Source of the DNA: Nilaparvata lugens
Taxonomy: Eukaryota > Arthropoda > Insecta > Hemiptera > Delphacidae
Assembly: GCF_014356525.2 (NCBI RefSeq)
Contig: NC_052515.1
Span: 25,656,065-25,720,064 of the forward strand
DNA length: 64,000 bases
Direction: 5' to 3'
Translations under genes and position numbers: made by a program
Part shown: one piece after another, positions 10,374-21,277 of the stretch
Numbering within the stretch: the first letter of the stretch is position 1
How the letters are laid out: each line of letters starts with the position of its first letter
Notes under the pieces: generated by a model
The model's database searches: none
Told to the model about the DNA's origin: nothing
Seen by the model: the letters and a program-made list of their open reading frames with translations, nothing else

Positions 10374-12175
10374 GTGAGTTCTTTAACTTTTCAAGGTGTA
10401 ATTCAGGTAAAAGTAAAGTTTTTATGGTAATTGAAGCTTTCAGTAAGTTTTGCATTGAATCTTTCCATTTTCGAACCTTGATAGATATAGTAGTATAATA
10501 ATGTATAGTAGTATCAGCTTCTAGAAGTAATGATAGTCTACTATTGGTACAATAATGATAGATAGTTCTGTTAGTCTACCTTTATATTCAATTTTACAAA
10601 TAGAATTAAGTAATTTATTACATTAAAAGCTTCGGTTTTATAACAGTATTACAGTACAATAAGTGAATTAGCAAGTCTACAATTTTATTCAATTTGACAA
10701 ATAGAATATCAGTACTGTATTACATTGAAAGCTACAATACAATAAATTAGTGAATTAGCAAGTTCAACAGATTTATCTTACTATCTTAGTTATCCTATAT
10801 TATTAATTGATGATAACATCATTTATTCCATCTTATCTATCCTACATTATATCAGAGACAAAATAAATATTATATTCCTCTTCTCTAGTACTCTCCCCAT
10901 ATCTGTGATTATAATATCCAGGCATTCATCCATTTTCCGATTGAAATCCATCTATTTGTGTTCATTAAATACAGGATTGATTCTATGAGATTTATTTATT
11001 TACAATGCAAATGACACTAATGTAATAACATTGAAAGATAAAATAATAAGGTAGTCCTTTTGCTATTTTTCTTCCAAATTTATAGGTGACAAAGTCCAAG
11101 ATAAGGTTAGAGTTTCACGTGTACAATTTTTATAAAATTTTGGTCCAAAATAAACATTAGAACTATAAATTTTGAATTTAGATGGCTTCAATTGATGAAT
11201 AATTAGAAATATTCCATTCAATTACCACTTTTAACGAATAGTATTGAGTTATTTAAGAAAATTTGGAACTATTCAAGAAACACAAACTCGTAAACTCGAA
11301 TTTATATGATTTCCAACTTGATTCACCTATATATTTGTCCATACTCAGAAACATGCCCTTAACATTCATTCATCTATTTATTAATTCATCTATTTATCCA
11401 TTCATCTTGCATTTATTCTACTGACTATTTATTCATCTTTTCACTTATTATTGAGTTTATTAAGTTATTTATAAGTTTTTTAAGTTTATTTAGTTAATTT
11501 ATTGAGTTTATTCATCTATTTATCCATTCATCTTGCATTTATTCTACTGACTATTTATTCATCTTTTTACTTATTATTGAGTTTTGAAACGCACCCTCTC
11601 ATAAAAACATTGATCTTCACATACACTTGGTGTGTAAGGTATCTTGACAACCTAGATCGCCTATTTCCCAAGGAAAACGATGACTACGTATCCTAGCAAC
11701 GCCCTCAAACTTGTGAGTGTGTGAATGAAATAGTGCGTGTGTGAGTTAGTGAGAGAGCTGTGAGGAGGAACGGGTGGGATTAGTGAGGCAGAGGTCGACT
11801 CAATTCCGTCTAACGAAAATGCTCTTTTTCTCGCCATATGTGGTAGAATGCCCAATGATATATGATTTGAATCCAAGGCTGCGTTCAAGCATAGAGTAGA
11901 ACAATCTTAATAAAAGAATAAAACAATCTTCGTAGAGAAGTTTTATCTGGTTCAAGCTTGAAACATTCTGTTTGTGTGGGTGGGTGTATGATTGGGGCGT
12001 CCCTGTCTCTGAGGCATACCTCCTATATTATCTTCACACTTCAATGTTTAAATCTGGGAAGCGTAGGTGTTACCTGTAACAAATGCTCACAGTCTAAAGT
12101 AAATCCTACTGTACCTGTTCATTATTTTTGGTTGATTATAGTCCTCATTTTTAGTCTCTATCTGGAATTAAGGGG
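10374..12175. other. Noncoding AT-rich stretch
   Basis: Short local direct repeats occur, for example the block tatttatccattcatcttgc, which is present twice at about 11390 and 11518, and similar blocks at 10600-10760. I see no gene or clear mobile element. Confidence 0.5.
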
Positions 12176-12485
12176 TGCAGTTGAAATGATGCATAAAATA
12201 GTTGGTGATGAACTTCCTCTCTGATACTCCAACTTTTTTCTGGATTTGAATGTGGTACAGTCAAAATTATGCATAAAATTATTGGTAAAGAACTTCCTCT
12301 CGGATACTCCAAATTTTTAGTCGGGAATTGAATGTGGTACAGTCAAAATTATGCATAAAATAGTTGGTGAAAAACTTCCTCTCGGATATTCTAACTTTTT
12401 TGTCGGGAGTTGATGTGGTACAGTCAAAATTATGCATAAAATAGTTGGTATAAAACTTCCTCTTGGATTTTTCAACTTTTTCCAT
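12176..12485. repeat. Four-copy minisatellite, period about 80 bp
   Basis: Each unit contains aaaattatgcataaaatag, then ttggt, then aacttcctctcgga, then tgtggtacagtc in the next unit. The aacttcct element falls at about 12211, 12291, 12373 and 12453. Copies have diverged by substitutions and 1-3 base indels. A minus-strand frame reads through it with a repeated peptide, but I find no support for translation. Confidence 0.85.
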
Positions 12486-13074
12486 GCCTTCATTGTGTTT
12501 CTGATTTGTTTTTTATATTATTCAATAAGAATATCTATCGCAAGATAATCATCACTGCTACTAAGGAATGAAAGTTTTCAGTTACAGTATATTTATCCAG
12601 CTATATATTCAGGATCATAATAATCCCGTATTCCTCATGCCTCTATCAAAATATCTATCTATCTATCTATCTCTATCTGTTAATCTTGAGTTCAAATAAT
12701 CATTTTTTTTTTCAATTTATCATACTACAACTAGAGAACTATCAAACCATCAAAAACAATTACAATACAAATGTGAATACTATAACATTAAATACAAATA
12801 AAACAGTTTTATTAAACAAGTTTTAAGCATTGAATAATTTCTTGATAGGCATAGTTAATTTAATGAATAAATAAACACCTCACTATAAATGATATGTGTT
12901 CAGTGTTGGGGTATAAGTTATTAGTTGCTTGTTGCGTGTTACAATAATTACTATTTACAAACTTTATTCAGTGATATTGGACAAACTCATTTTTATTTCT
13001 CTTTGCAACACCGTATGAACTCGATTTCTTGGTCTTGAGTTCAAATAATAATCTTTATTTTAATTCCTTATATT
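12486..13074. other. Noncoding stretch
   Basis: This is AT-rich with a short (ctat)n run at about 12655-12675. No gene signal was seen. Confidence 0.5.
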
Positions 13075-13241
13075 AAGGTGCGTACAGATTTACGCGCCGC
13101 GAACACGAGCAATTCACTTTTAATCAGCTGATGCCAAGCCTTTTATATCAGTATCTTACCGTTTCTATAAAAATACAGATATAATCAGCTGATTAAAAGT
13201 GAACTGCTCATGTTCGCGGTGCGGGTATCTGTATGCACCTT
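13075..13241. mobile_element. Family C miniature element, copy 1
   Basis: The left end aaggtgcgtacagatttacg is inverted at the right end as gcgggtatctgtatgcacct. The inner arms pair cacttttaatcagctgat with atcagctgattaaaagtg. Relatives lie at 46117 and 58792 with the same ends and inner arms. It is non-autonomous and noncoding. Confidence 0.85.
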
Positions 13242-14754
13242 TAGAAGTTGAAGAAGAGAAGTTGTTAACAAACTCAGTTTCTTTCTCAAAACAACTCGTG
13301 TTTCCAATCTTCAGTTCAAATATGATTTCAATCTCCCATATTAAAACTTGAGAATAAACTGTATCATCTCTATTAAATCTACCGTATCAAATCGATCAAT
13401 ACTTATTCCAATCTTCCCTATTAGAAATGAAAAACAAACACATATATATTTTGAAGTTGATGCTTGGTAGAAATATACTGCCAGAATTCGAACGTAGTAT
13501 TGACGAAAAAGAAAAACCCTCTGCTTCCCTGAATTTGTGACATTTCGCCGAATGCCTGTTAGCCTGCTGTGGATTGAAGAGAGAGAGAGGGAGTGAGTGA
13601 AGGGAGGAAAGAGCAATGCAGAATTGAGAGAGAGAATTGTGCTCTTGACGAATAAAAAACCGAGTTCACAACCATGAAATATAAGCAGGAAGGACTGAAA
13701 AAGCTCCCTGTGGAATTGTGCAAAAAGTTGGCCTATACGCCATTTCCCTACCGTGTACGTATATATATATATATTGTATCATATATCGGTATGTATTCAT
13801 ATACTGCATATCGCAGCCCAAAGAACCGAAATCTTCCAGTCAGATGCGGGCTGAGAGTCTCTTGTGATTTGCTAACAATTGCTTGGATTTCGCTAGCAAT
13901 TCTTTACCTTCAATTGTGTATGGTTTGCAGTCAGGTGGGCTTGAAATGGATATTTTTGCGGTGCAGTGGAATTGTTTTAGGGAGTACTCCGCGGAAATTT
14001 TAAAAATAAGGGTTGTTTTGTTAGAAATTTGGTTTCGTTTTCAGATTTTTACTTGCTATCTAGAAATATTAAAATCTGGATAACAGGTGGGGAATATTGC
14101 TGTGCCATATAATATTGTTCAAATTCAATTTTGGGATTGATGTGAGTTGTAACAAATAATTTGGTTTGGGTTACTAGATCTTCTAGCTTGTTCTCAGCTT
14201 CTTATCAAACTTACTAAAGTCTTGGTTACTAACTTACTGTCTAGTCTTGGCTAATGACAGAGCTTTACCTTCATTGGTCAACAGCTAACGGCTAATCGTA
14301 GGGCTTCACTCTCAGTATACATTCTGCTCCTCAATTTTGAGCTTCCAGTTTACTAGAGATTGATAATTGTGTAGCAGCCTAATATCTATCCAACCAATCT
14401 TTATCTATCGAACCTATAGTATCTTAAATTGGTTCAATTGGTTTTGAGAATATCTAGTCGTTTTTATTCAAGCAAATATCCCTGAAATATTAATGCTACA
14501 GTTTATTAAGGTTCTGAATTCGAGACATTCACATTTTTGTAAGTTTTAACTAGTATCTTAATTTTTTTAAATAAAATAGTGGTTATGACAATACTGTAAC
14601 AAGTGGTTTCTTTTCTAACAAGTATCATAGGAATATAAAAGCTACAGTTAATGAAGTTTTTTACTTTCGCATTTGTATGTTTCAACTAGACTAAAATATG
14701 AGTCAGAATAGTCTTAGAATTTTAGTCAGAATATGACTTAGAATTTCCAAAGGG
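13242..14754. other. Noncoding stretch with a doubtful plus-strand ORF
   Basis: A frame starting at 13674 has about 27 codons of ordinary composition up to a gtacgtata donor-like sequence at about 13756, so a small alternative first exon is conceivable. Beyond that it reads through an AT microsatellite. A (GA)n run lies at about 13576-13590. Nothing here is well supported. Confidence 0.3.
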
Positions 14755-15075
14755 GATCACATTTCAGAGCCCAAATAAATATATCTGATAAATTAAAATT
14801 TGCTTATAATTATCATGTGTGGTCTTCAATTTTATGTATGCAATAGCTGCAATACAGGAAACGGAAAGCAAGTGTGGCTAAAATATTTGTATCTTTCAAC
14901 CAGACCTATTGAAAAAAATGCCTTTTCCATCCCAAAGTGAATTACATTTCATGGACCAGATATCTCCAAAAAACTGTGTAATGATTATCATGTGTGTGCC
15001 CTTTAACTTTATGTATGCAATAGCTGCAATATAGGAACCGAGAAGCAAGTGTGGCAATAATTATTATTTTTAGAG
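14755..15075. repeat. Diverged tandem duplication, period about 177 bp
   Basis: The block containing atgtatgcaatagctgcaat, followed by a cggaaagcaagtgtggc-like segment, occurs at 14832-14880 and again at 15009-15056, with shared flanks (tatcatgtgtg and acatttca...). Two diverged copies of one unit lie in direct orientation. No coding evidence. Confidence 0.7.
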
Positions 15076-15837
15076 GGTTGAAAATGGAACAACTAGGTGG
15101 AAAAATATGGAACGGAAATACTGGCAATACGAAGAGCTGCTCTAATTAAACCCACGGTGGTGTTCTGTTATTAAAACCGTGCTCTATCCCAGCACCACTG
15201 ACTGCGATGCTGCTGAATCATCAGTAAATTGAACGATTTAAAATTCCATCAAAGATTTAGTTCTATTACTACTGCTTCCAGTCAGATTCACTTTAAATAG
15301 TCAGCATTGAAACCCATTTGAACAGTCAGCATTAACACTGACGATACCCTTTCAACCAATCCTAACAATTGTAAATGAATCTCTTTTTTGCACTCTGTGT
15401 GTTTCTAATAGAATCTCCGTTGTTTCATTCATTTGCTCTGCAGGTTTGGTTTGTTGTTACTGTGATGTTTGTTCCTGATTTCAAATTACTTGTTCACTAG
15501 ATTGCTTTTCTTGTTAGTCATCGAGAATAGTTTCATTTTGAAAGCTGAGGTCGTTGTGTGGAAGCCAATCAAATGAGGAGTTCAATCTTGTTGAGTTGAG
15601 TGTCATTAGTTTCGTTTGTATTGTACAAGAGACTATCGGTGGATTTCAGAAACGAGGTTTAGTTGTTGACCAAGTACCTATACTATATTGGTTGCGGGTT
15701 TGTGGGTGATGTTGCGGCGACGAGCAGTGTTTTCCTACCTCTCGCGTTCCAGATTCACAACTACTGAACTTTTAATATTGAAAACGGTGGAATGACAGAT
15801 TGAAGCTTCAACGCGTGGCTATCCTATCTTGCCTGTG

Positions 15838-15918
15838 TGAAATGAAATGAAATGAAAAAATTCTTTATTAGGCGGAGTTAGGACTTTTAAGTCCTCTCTA
15901 CCACTCAACCTCAAAATG
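15838..15918. mobile_element. Short retroposon-tail-like fragment
   Basis: A run of (aaatg)n is followed by aattctttattaggcggagt and a small hairpin, ggacttttaagtcc. The layout resembles the 3' end of a SINE or LINE inserted in antisense. It is too short to classify. Confidence 0.35.
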
Positions 15919-17205
15919 TCTGATTATTGTTTCTGTTTGTGTTTTATTTCTGGTTCAAAATTTTTCTTTATAACTCAATATTTTCAAGTTCTGAGAGTTT
16001 ATTGAATGTAATCATTCTATTAAAATTTAATATTTGTTTATTTTAATCAAATAAAATTCAAAATTTCCAGTTTATTTATTTCTGGACTGAAAAGTGGACT
16101 TAAATCAATTCAAGTGGATAGCACAACCTATTAATTTTATTCATTCATAGCTCTACCTTCATTGTATTATCATTCATCCCATCATCATCACCTACGCTTG
16201 AAATACTTCTAGAAAGTCGACTTTGTAAAATAATAAAAAATAAAATAATTGTTATCGCTACCCTCTACAGCTGAACATCAGCTTAACATCCTATAAAGTC
16301 ATGTTGATTCCATATTTATATTAATTTAATTTGCGTAATAGAGATATTCCGCAACGTCAGAAGACGTCACATTTCTGAGGCTCATTACTTCTTCCATCAT
16401 AACTGCGGTTTTACCTTATTCTATTATTTTTGTTATGGTAGTACGATGTTATCAGGGCCCTGATGTTATTAGGGTTTCATAACATTAGACCCCACAGTTA
16501 GTATAAATACGGCACAGACACCCCCAATATTGTCACGTCATAATTATGATGTTTACATGATAATTATGATATACAGAATAAAATACGTCGTAATTATGAC
16601 GTAAGGTTAGTGGGTGGCTATGACGTGCTTCTCTAGTTGTAGGACCTTATGTTATAAGTGGGGAATGGTTCAACTGGTAGGAACCAATGTACTTGGTAGG
16701 AACAGTTTGAAGTATTTATATAGCAGCATATTTATTCTACATCAACTACAGACAGACGTCAGTATGTGAGTGCCTTCAATTTGTCTAGTGTATGAACATT
16801 ATCTGAAAAGTTCTGTTCAAGTAGGTTTGAAAGGTAAATAGAAAGGTTAGGGAGGTTAGGGTCCTGCCTATAAATGGCAATATTTTTATATTATTTGAAA
16901 TGTGTTGATAATTGTGAGATATTATTCTATAAATCAATATCCTGTTATAAATCAATTACTTTTATTCATTTCACACATTTACATTTTATATTTTCTTAAT
17001 CTATTAATCAAATAATAATATTGAGCTTTTCCACAGCATAGATAGAGTAAGCCATGGCTTTTTCCGTAAAAACTAACTTGTTTATTTATTTAATTAACGA
17101 TGTTGCTTTTTTAATTAATCACATTCATGATTACTTTCATATGATGATAACATCACACTTCAAAATAGAATGACCATCGCTACACTCTCATATCCTACAT
17201 AATGT
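15919..17205. other. Noncoding stretch with near-palindromic 'taattatgacg' motifs
   Basis: Between about 16528 and 16610 the palindrome-like strings acgtcataattatgatg and acgtcgtaattatgacgt recur. The rest is AT-rich without gene signal. Confidence 0.4.
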
Positions 17206-17460
17206 TATCTATATATATAAATGCGAAATGGCACTCACTCACTGACTGACTCACTCACTCACTCACTCACTCACTCACTCACTCACTCACTCACTCACTC
17301 GCATAACTAAAAATCTACCGGACCAAAAACGTTCAAATTTGGTAGGTATGTTCAGTTGACCCTTTAGAGGCGCACTAAGAAATCTTTTGGCAATATTTTA
17401 AATCTAAGGGTTGTTTTTAAGGGTTTAAAGTTCGTCTTTTAGCATCTATATTCTTCTTCT
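17206..17460 (+). mobile_element. Helitron-like 5'-end fragment
   Basis: It begins near atataaatgcgaaatggcac, continues through a (CACT)n array, then gcataactaaaaatctaccg and the block caaatttggtaggtatgttcag...ctttagaggcgcactaagaa. The same order, with few changes, opens the element at 54750-55577, which ends in CTAG. The 3' half is missing here or diverged beyond recognition. The tandem cact expansion is longer than in the other copy. Confidence 0.65.
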
Positions 17461-17935
17461 CCCAATCTCTTAATATTATAATTGAAATTTCCATATCATA
17501 TGTTACTATAGAACTATAATCTAGATAGAGTACCTCTTCGAAACAGTTGTTAACTGGCAACTAAATTAATAATTTTGTCAGATTGGCATTAAGTTGAGTT
17601 GACTTTGTTAGGTTGGCACCAAGTTGAAGATTTAAATGCATTTATCGCGGAAAAATTGATTGGGCACTGCTACTTCAATCCTGGAAATATTATATTACTA
17701 GCAGTGACTGCTGTGGCTGCTATAGTGAGCAGAGGTGCAACCAAGCACAACGCGCTAATTATTATTCATTATATATTATAACCAAGGACAACGAGGACTT
17801 TAGGATTTTAGGATTAAGGTTTTTATCAATAATAAAATTACACAGAAAAACATTTGATGCATTTCAGGCAATTTTACCCATAATTACCCACTTTTCATAT
17901 TCAATGGTAACTGTAGGAAAAACTTAATGTGAAAT
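17461..17935. other. Noncoding stretch
   Basis: A 60-codon frame at 17599-17781 has normal composition but no family I recognise. It may be a remnant of the interior of the Helitron-like element just before it. No other signal. Confidence 0.35.
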
Positions 17936-18034
17936 ACGTGCGCAAAGTTCCTCTGCTGCACTCAACAAACCATTCCGCCCTCGCCTACGGCTCGGGCGTA
18001 AACGTTTCTTTCGGTGCAGCAAACTGTCACTTTG
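17936..18034. repeat. GC-rich hairpin
   Basis: The segment gtgcgcaaagttcctctgctgcac is inverted as gtgcagcaaactgtcactttgcgcac, with a loop holding ccgccctcgcctacggctcggg. The arms are about 25 bases with a few mismatches. It is probably a small dispersed foldback repeat. Confidence 0.6.
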
Positions 18035-19088
18035 CGCACTAGTTGCACAAATAACTATTTAATGCTGACAGTTTGAAGTGAATCGGACTTGTAACACCAC
18101 CTCCATTCTGTCTCTCTAGTCTGAAGCCCCCAGGGGACACGGCTGGCATAGCCCGGGGTTGTCTGGTTGCCATGGTTACCGAGGGGTCCCCCCATACCCC
18201 CTACCAGTCTGACCCCTCCCCACCCCCCGGTCTTCCCCTACAACCCTCTTGAAGCAGGAGGACTCAACCTGGATGTCTGGGGCTCATGGTTTTATCGCAC
18301 TTGTGAATCTCGTGGTTTTTTTCGAATCTCGTACTTCTCTGTTTTTGTTTGTCTAATACTCTGAATTTTCGAAATTGGTTTGACAAAAATTTGATGATTG
18401 GTAATTATAAGAAAGACTTGAAGACACCTTGTTTTTTTTTTAATTTTTTACTTATCTATTTTTATTCATTTACTATTCTGTATTTTTGAAATTGATATGG
18501 CAAAAATGTTATGACTGATTATTGTCTTATGGAACGAGAACGATTTTGAAAATGCAGTAATTAATGAAGTACTGTAACATGGTTAAGAACTCGATAATTT
18601 GTAATCCATATACCAAATTGTTTACCAATTTTATGAATGATTTTTAAAGTCATTCAATAATTTGATTTATAATTATTTAACTATTCATCAATATTAAAAT
18701 AGCGTTAAGAGTTCGATAACTCGTAATCGATATAATTGTTTACCAATTTTTAAAAAATAATTTTCCAAGTCATTCAATAATTGACTCAACAAACTTACGC
18801 TTTTTTCTTCTCTTTCCTTTCTTGTCTCTCTTCATTCATTGTCAGTAGCATGAAAGCATGTTTCATTTACCATGTTTACTCCGTCTCTTGTAAGTATTTG
18901 CTAATAATATACTACTTAATAATATACTTATATTCATATTCTGATAATCCTATTTGTTCTTTTCATAAACAGTAGTAATCTTCTAACTAAAAATTTCACA
19001 ATGCTGTTCCACTTTCAATTTTATTCCATCTCCTTATTCAGCTTTTCTATTCCCATATTCACTAGATTCATTAAAACTAATTTCATAA
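18035..19088. other. Noncoding stretch
   Basis: A short GC-rich patch lies at 18120-18260. 18600-18780 carries a diverged direct duplication (aactcgataatttgtaatcc against gttcgataactcgtaatcga). I see no gene. Confidence 0.5.
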
Positions 19089-19775
19089 CTATAGTGAGGT
19101 CCATGTTATAATGGCAGTGGAGAAAGATAGGAGAAAAATGTTGCCGATCCTCTGTCTTGTCAATGCCTTCTATAGACGATAGCTGATGCAGGTTTATTGA
19201 TGTAATATTAACGGTTCATTCTCGTTTAAAATAATGCATTATATTTTATTAAGAAATAAATTATATTTTTCAATAATTTCATAATGAATTTACATAATTA
19301 AGATGAAATATTTGGTTAGTTTGAACTGTAAAACTGTTCTGGCTCTAAATTTTGTGAAATTACTCAAAAATTTCCCAATTAGGTACAATGGTGATTTGAG
19401 TGTGATATTTTTGTTTTTTATTCTGTTTTCAACCGTCAAAATTTAAAAATCTTAGTTTTTGTAGTTTTTGAGTGAAAATGGACTAAATTTTAGTAAAGTG
19501 AAATCATAACCCTATTTTGGAGTTTTAAAATTGTTATCTAAATTTGGGTGAGAAATAGTACAAGGAGTATCCTTAGTTTTTCTCTCCCAATCAGTGCTTC
19601 TTTGTAAAAAATATAAATAAATTGTGAGTTAATTATTAATTCTACATTGTTGAAAGACGATCTGGCAACAGAGCAAAGTGAGAAAGATATAGCGCTATCC
19701 GCTTTGTGAATGATAGACAAGGATAGCAATCAAACACTAATCAAACACTGCCATTATAACGTGGACCTCACTATA
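19089..19775. mobile_element. Family A element, 0.7-kb form
   Basis: The left end is ctatagtgaggtccatgtta and the right end the inverse ccattataacgtggacctca then ctatat. Just inside the left end is the block gttgccgatcctctg...gatagctgatgcaggtttat shared with the copies at 42607 and 53088. Just inside the right end is gacgatctggcaacagagca, also shared with 42607. The AT-rich interior has no transposase frame. A piece at 19541-19600 also resembles a repeat at 32250-32330. Confidence 0.85.
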
Positions 19776-21258
19776 TATTGCAGAAGCGTTTTAATTAATA
19801 TACTATTAAGACCATGTGATAGTGAATTGTTGTGATATTTTATTTTGTGGTCTTGAGTTACTGATAAGATGAAGTGGTGCTTTAATGAGAATCCCTTTAT
19901 TCAAGATGGTTTCAAAGTCAGTGCTTCCACAATGCTCAAGCTGTTTCAGATTCTATGAGATATCTCTTTGATTTATCATTGGGGTTCATAAATCAAATAT
20001 ATTGCCAACTCTAGCCTCAACATAGAGCTGTAAATTTTCTGTGGTTCTAGGTAGAAAGTACAGTTTCCAAACCCAAAACCCCCACGTAACAAAGGATTCA
20101 CACATGTGACTGTGGAGGGAATATTGTCTCCATAGTGCGTGACAAGACCCTTTTTTGGGTCATAAAACTTCCTTTTGTATCAGTTTTGGCAGTCACATGC
20201 TCTGTGCATCCCCATCTCTCTCTTCCGGAGGTCATTTAGGTAATTGTTTGTTGTGGGGAGTGCAACGGTTGTGACAGTGCTCGGAAAAAGAAACAAAGTA
20301 AGTTTTGTTTGTAGTAGGGGGTTGAATAATGATGAAAGGTAATTAGAGGACTTGGAAAAGGATGGTGAGAATCCTAATATCTTATTTCTTTCTCTTCTTT
20401 CTATGACTTCTACATTCCTCCCCTTCACACTGCACTAACTAACTCAACTATATAACTATCTAACTCAACATACCTCATACGTGCCTTCTATCAATCTGTT
20501 TCTCTATCTCTCTCACACTCTCTCTCTCCCACTTCCGTACTTGAATCATTTACACTAGTCTCAGCAGGTTATCAGCATCATAAGCAGAGTCTCAGCATCT
20601 TATCCGTTGTTACTAATTTGAGTACTTGATCATTGTTCAGTTAGTTCATCCTCACATAGGAGCGCTTTAGGCTCCCATAGGAAATTGAATTGAATAGGGA
20701 ATGAATCGACACCAAAATTGAATTATTTGACATTGAGAGTATCTATGAACAATAATTTATTATTTCTTCTTGATCTGGATTAATTGAAAAGTAGTGGTTA
20801 CTACTGATGTTCCTTATTCACTTCAGCTTTCATGGGTTTGATTACTTCTACTTTTATTGTTCCCTTTAGCTTCCATGAATTTGATTGTAATTATTGTATA
20901 AGTTGTTCTAAAGCTCCCAATATCAATTCCATTCTGTTTTTAGTATTCTCCATGAATAATTATTGTATTGCTCTCACATGTCTTGTCAGTTGGACTCCAT
21001 GCTTACTCAAGTGCAATTGCAGTTGTTTGTGAAAGTTCTGTTGTGTATTTCCAACTTATTGGCAGTTCCCAATATGAATTTTTGGTCTCTCATTTCCAAG
21101 TTCAATTGAAATTGATTATGAATGTTTTGCCATGTGATGATTGTAACTAGGTTGTTCAGTGGTATATTTCAATAAATGTTGTATATGTTTTGGCATCTTA
21201 TTTATTTTTAAATTGATTATCTTCAATGATATTAATGTGTGTTGTGTGTGTGTTGCAG
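19776..21258 (+). other. Sequence directly upstream of the brat coding exon, probably intron
   Basis: The segment ends in a gt-rich stretch and tgtgttgcag, a good 3' splice site at 21257-21258, so at least its 3' part should be intron of the brat transcript. 20490-20535 is CT-rich. No other gene signal was found. Upstream 5' UTR exons could not be placed with confidence. Confidence 0.55.
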
Positions 21259-21260
21259 GG

Positions 21261-21275
21261 ATGATGCTCGACTGA
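21261..21275 (+). promoter_or_regulatory. Minimal upstream ORF just before the brat start
   Basis: Immediately after the predicted exon start, atgatgctcgactga encodes Met-Met-Leu-Asp-stop. It ends two bases before the brat ATG and in a different frame. Such a short uORF can lower initiation at the main start or force reinitiation. Its role here is inference and depends on the 3' splice site at 21258 being used. Confidence 0.5.
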
Positions 21276-21277
21276 AG

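Noticed and set aside
12176..12485. Regular spaced repeats considered as a CRISPR-like array
   Set aside because: There are only four units, with no constant repeat and unique spacer structure, in insect nuclear DNA.
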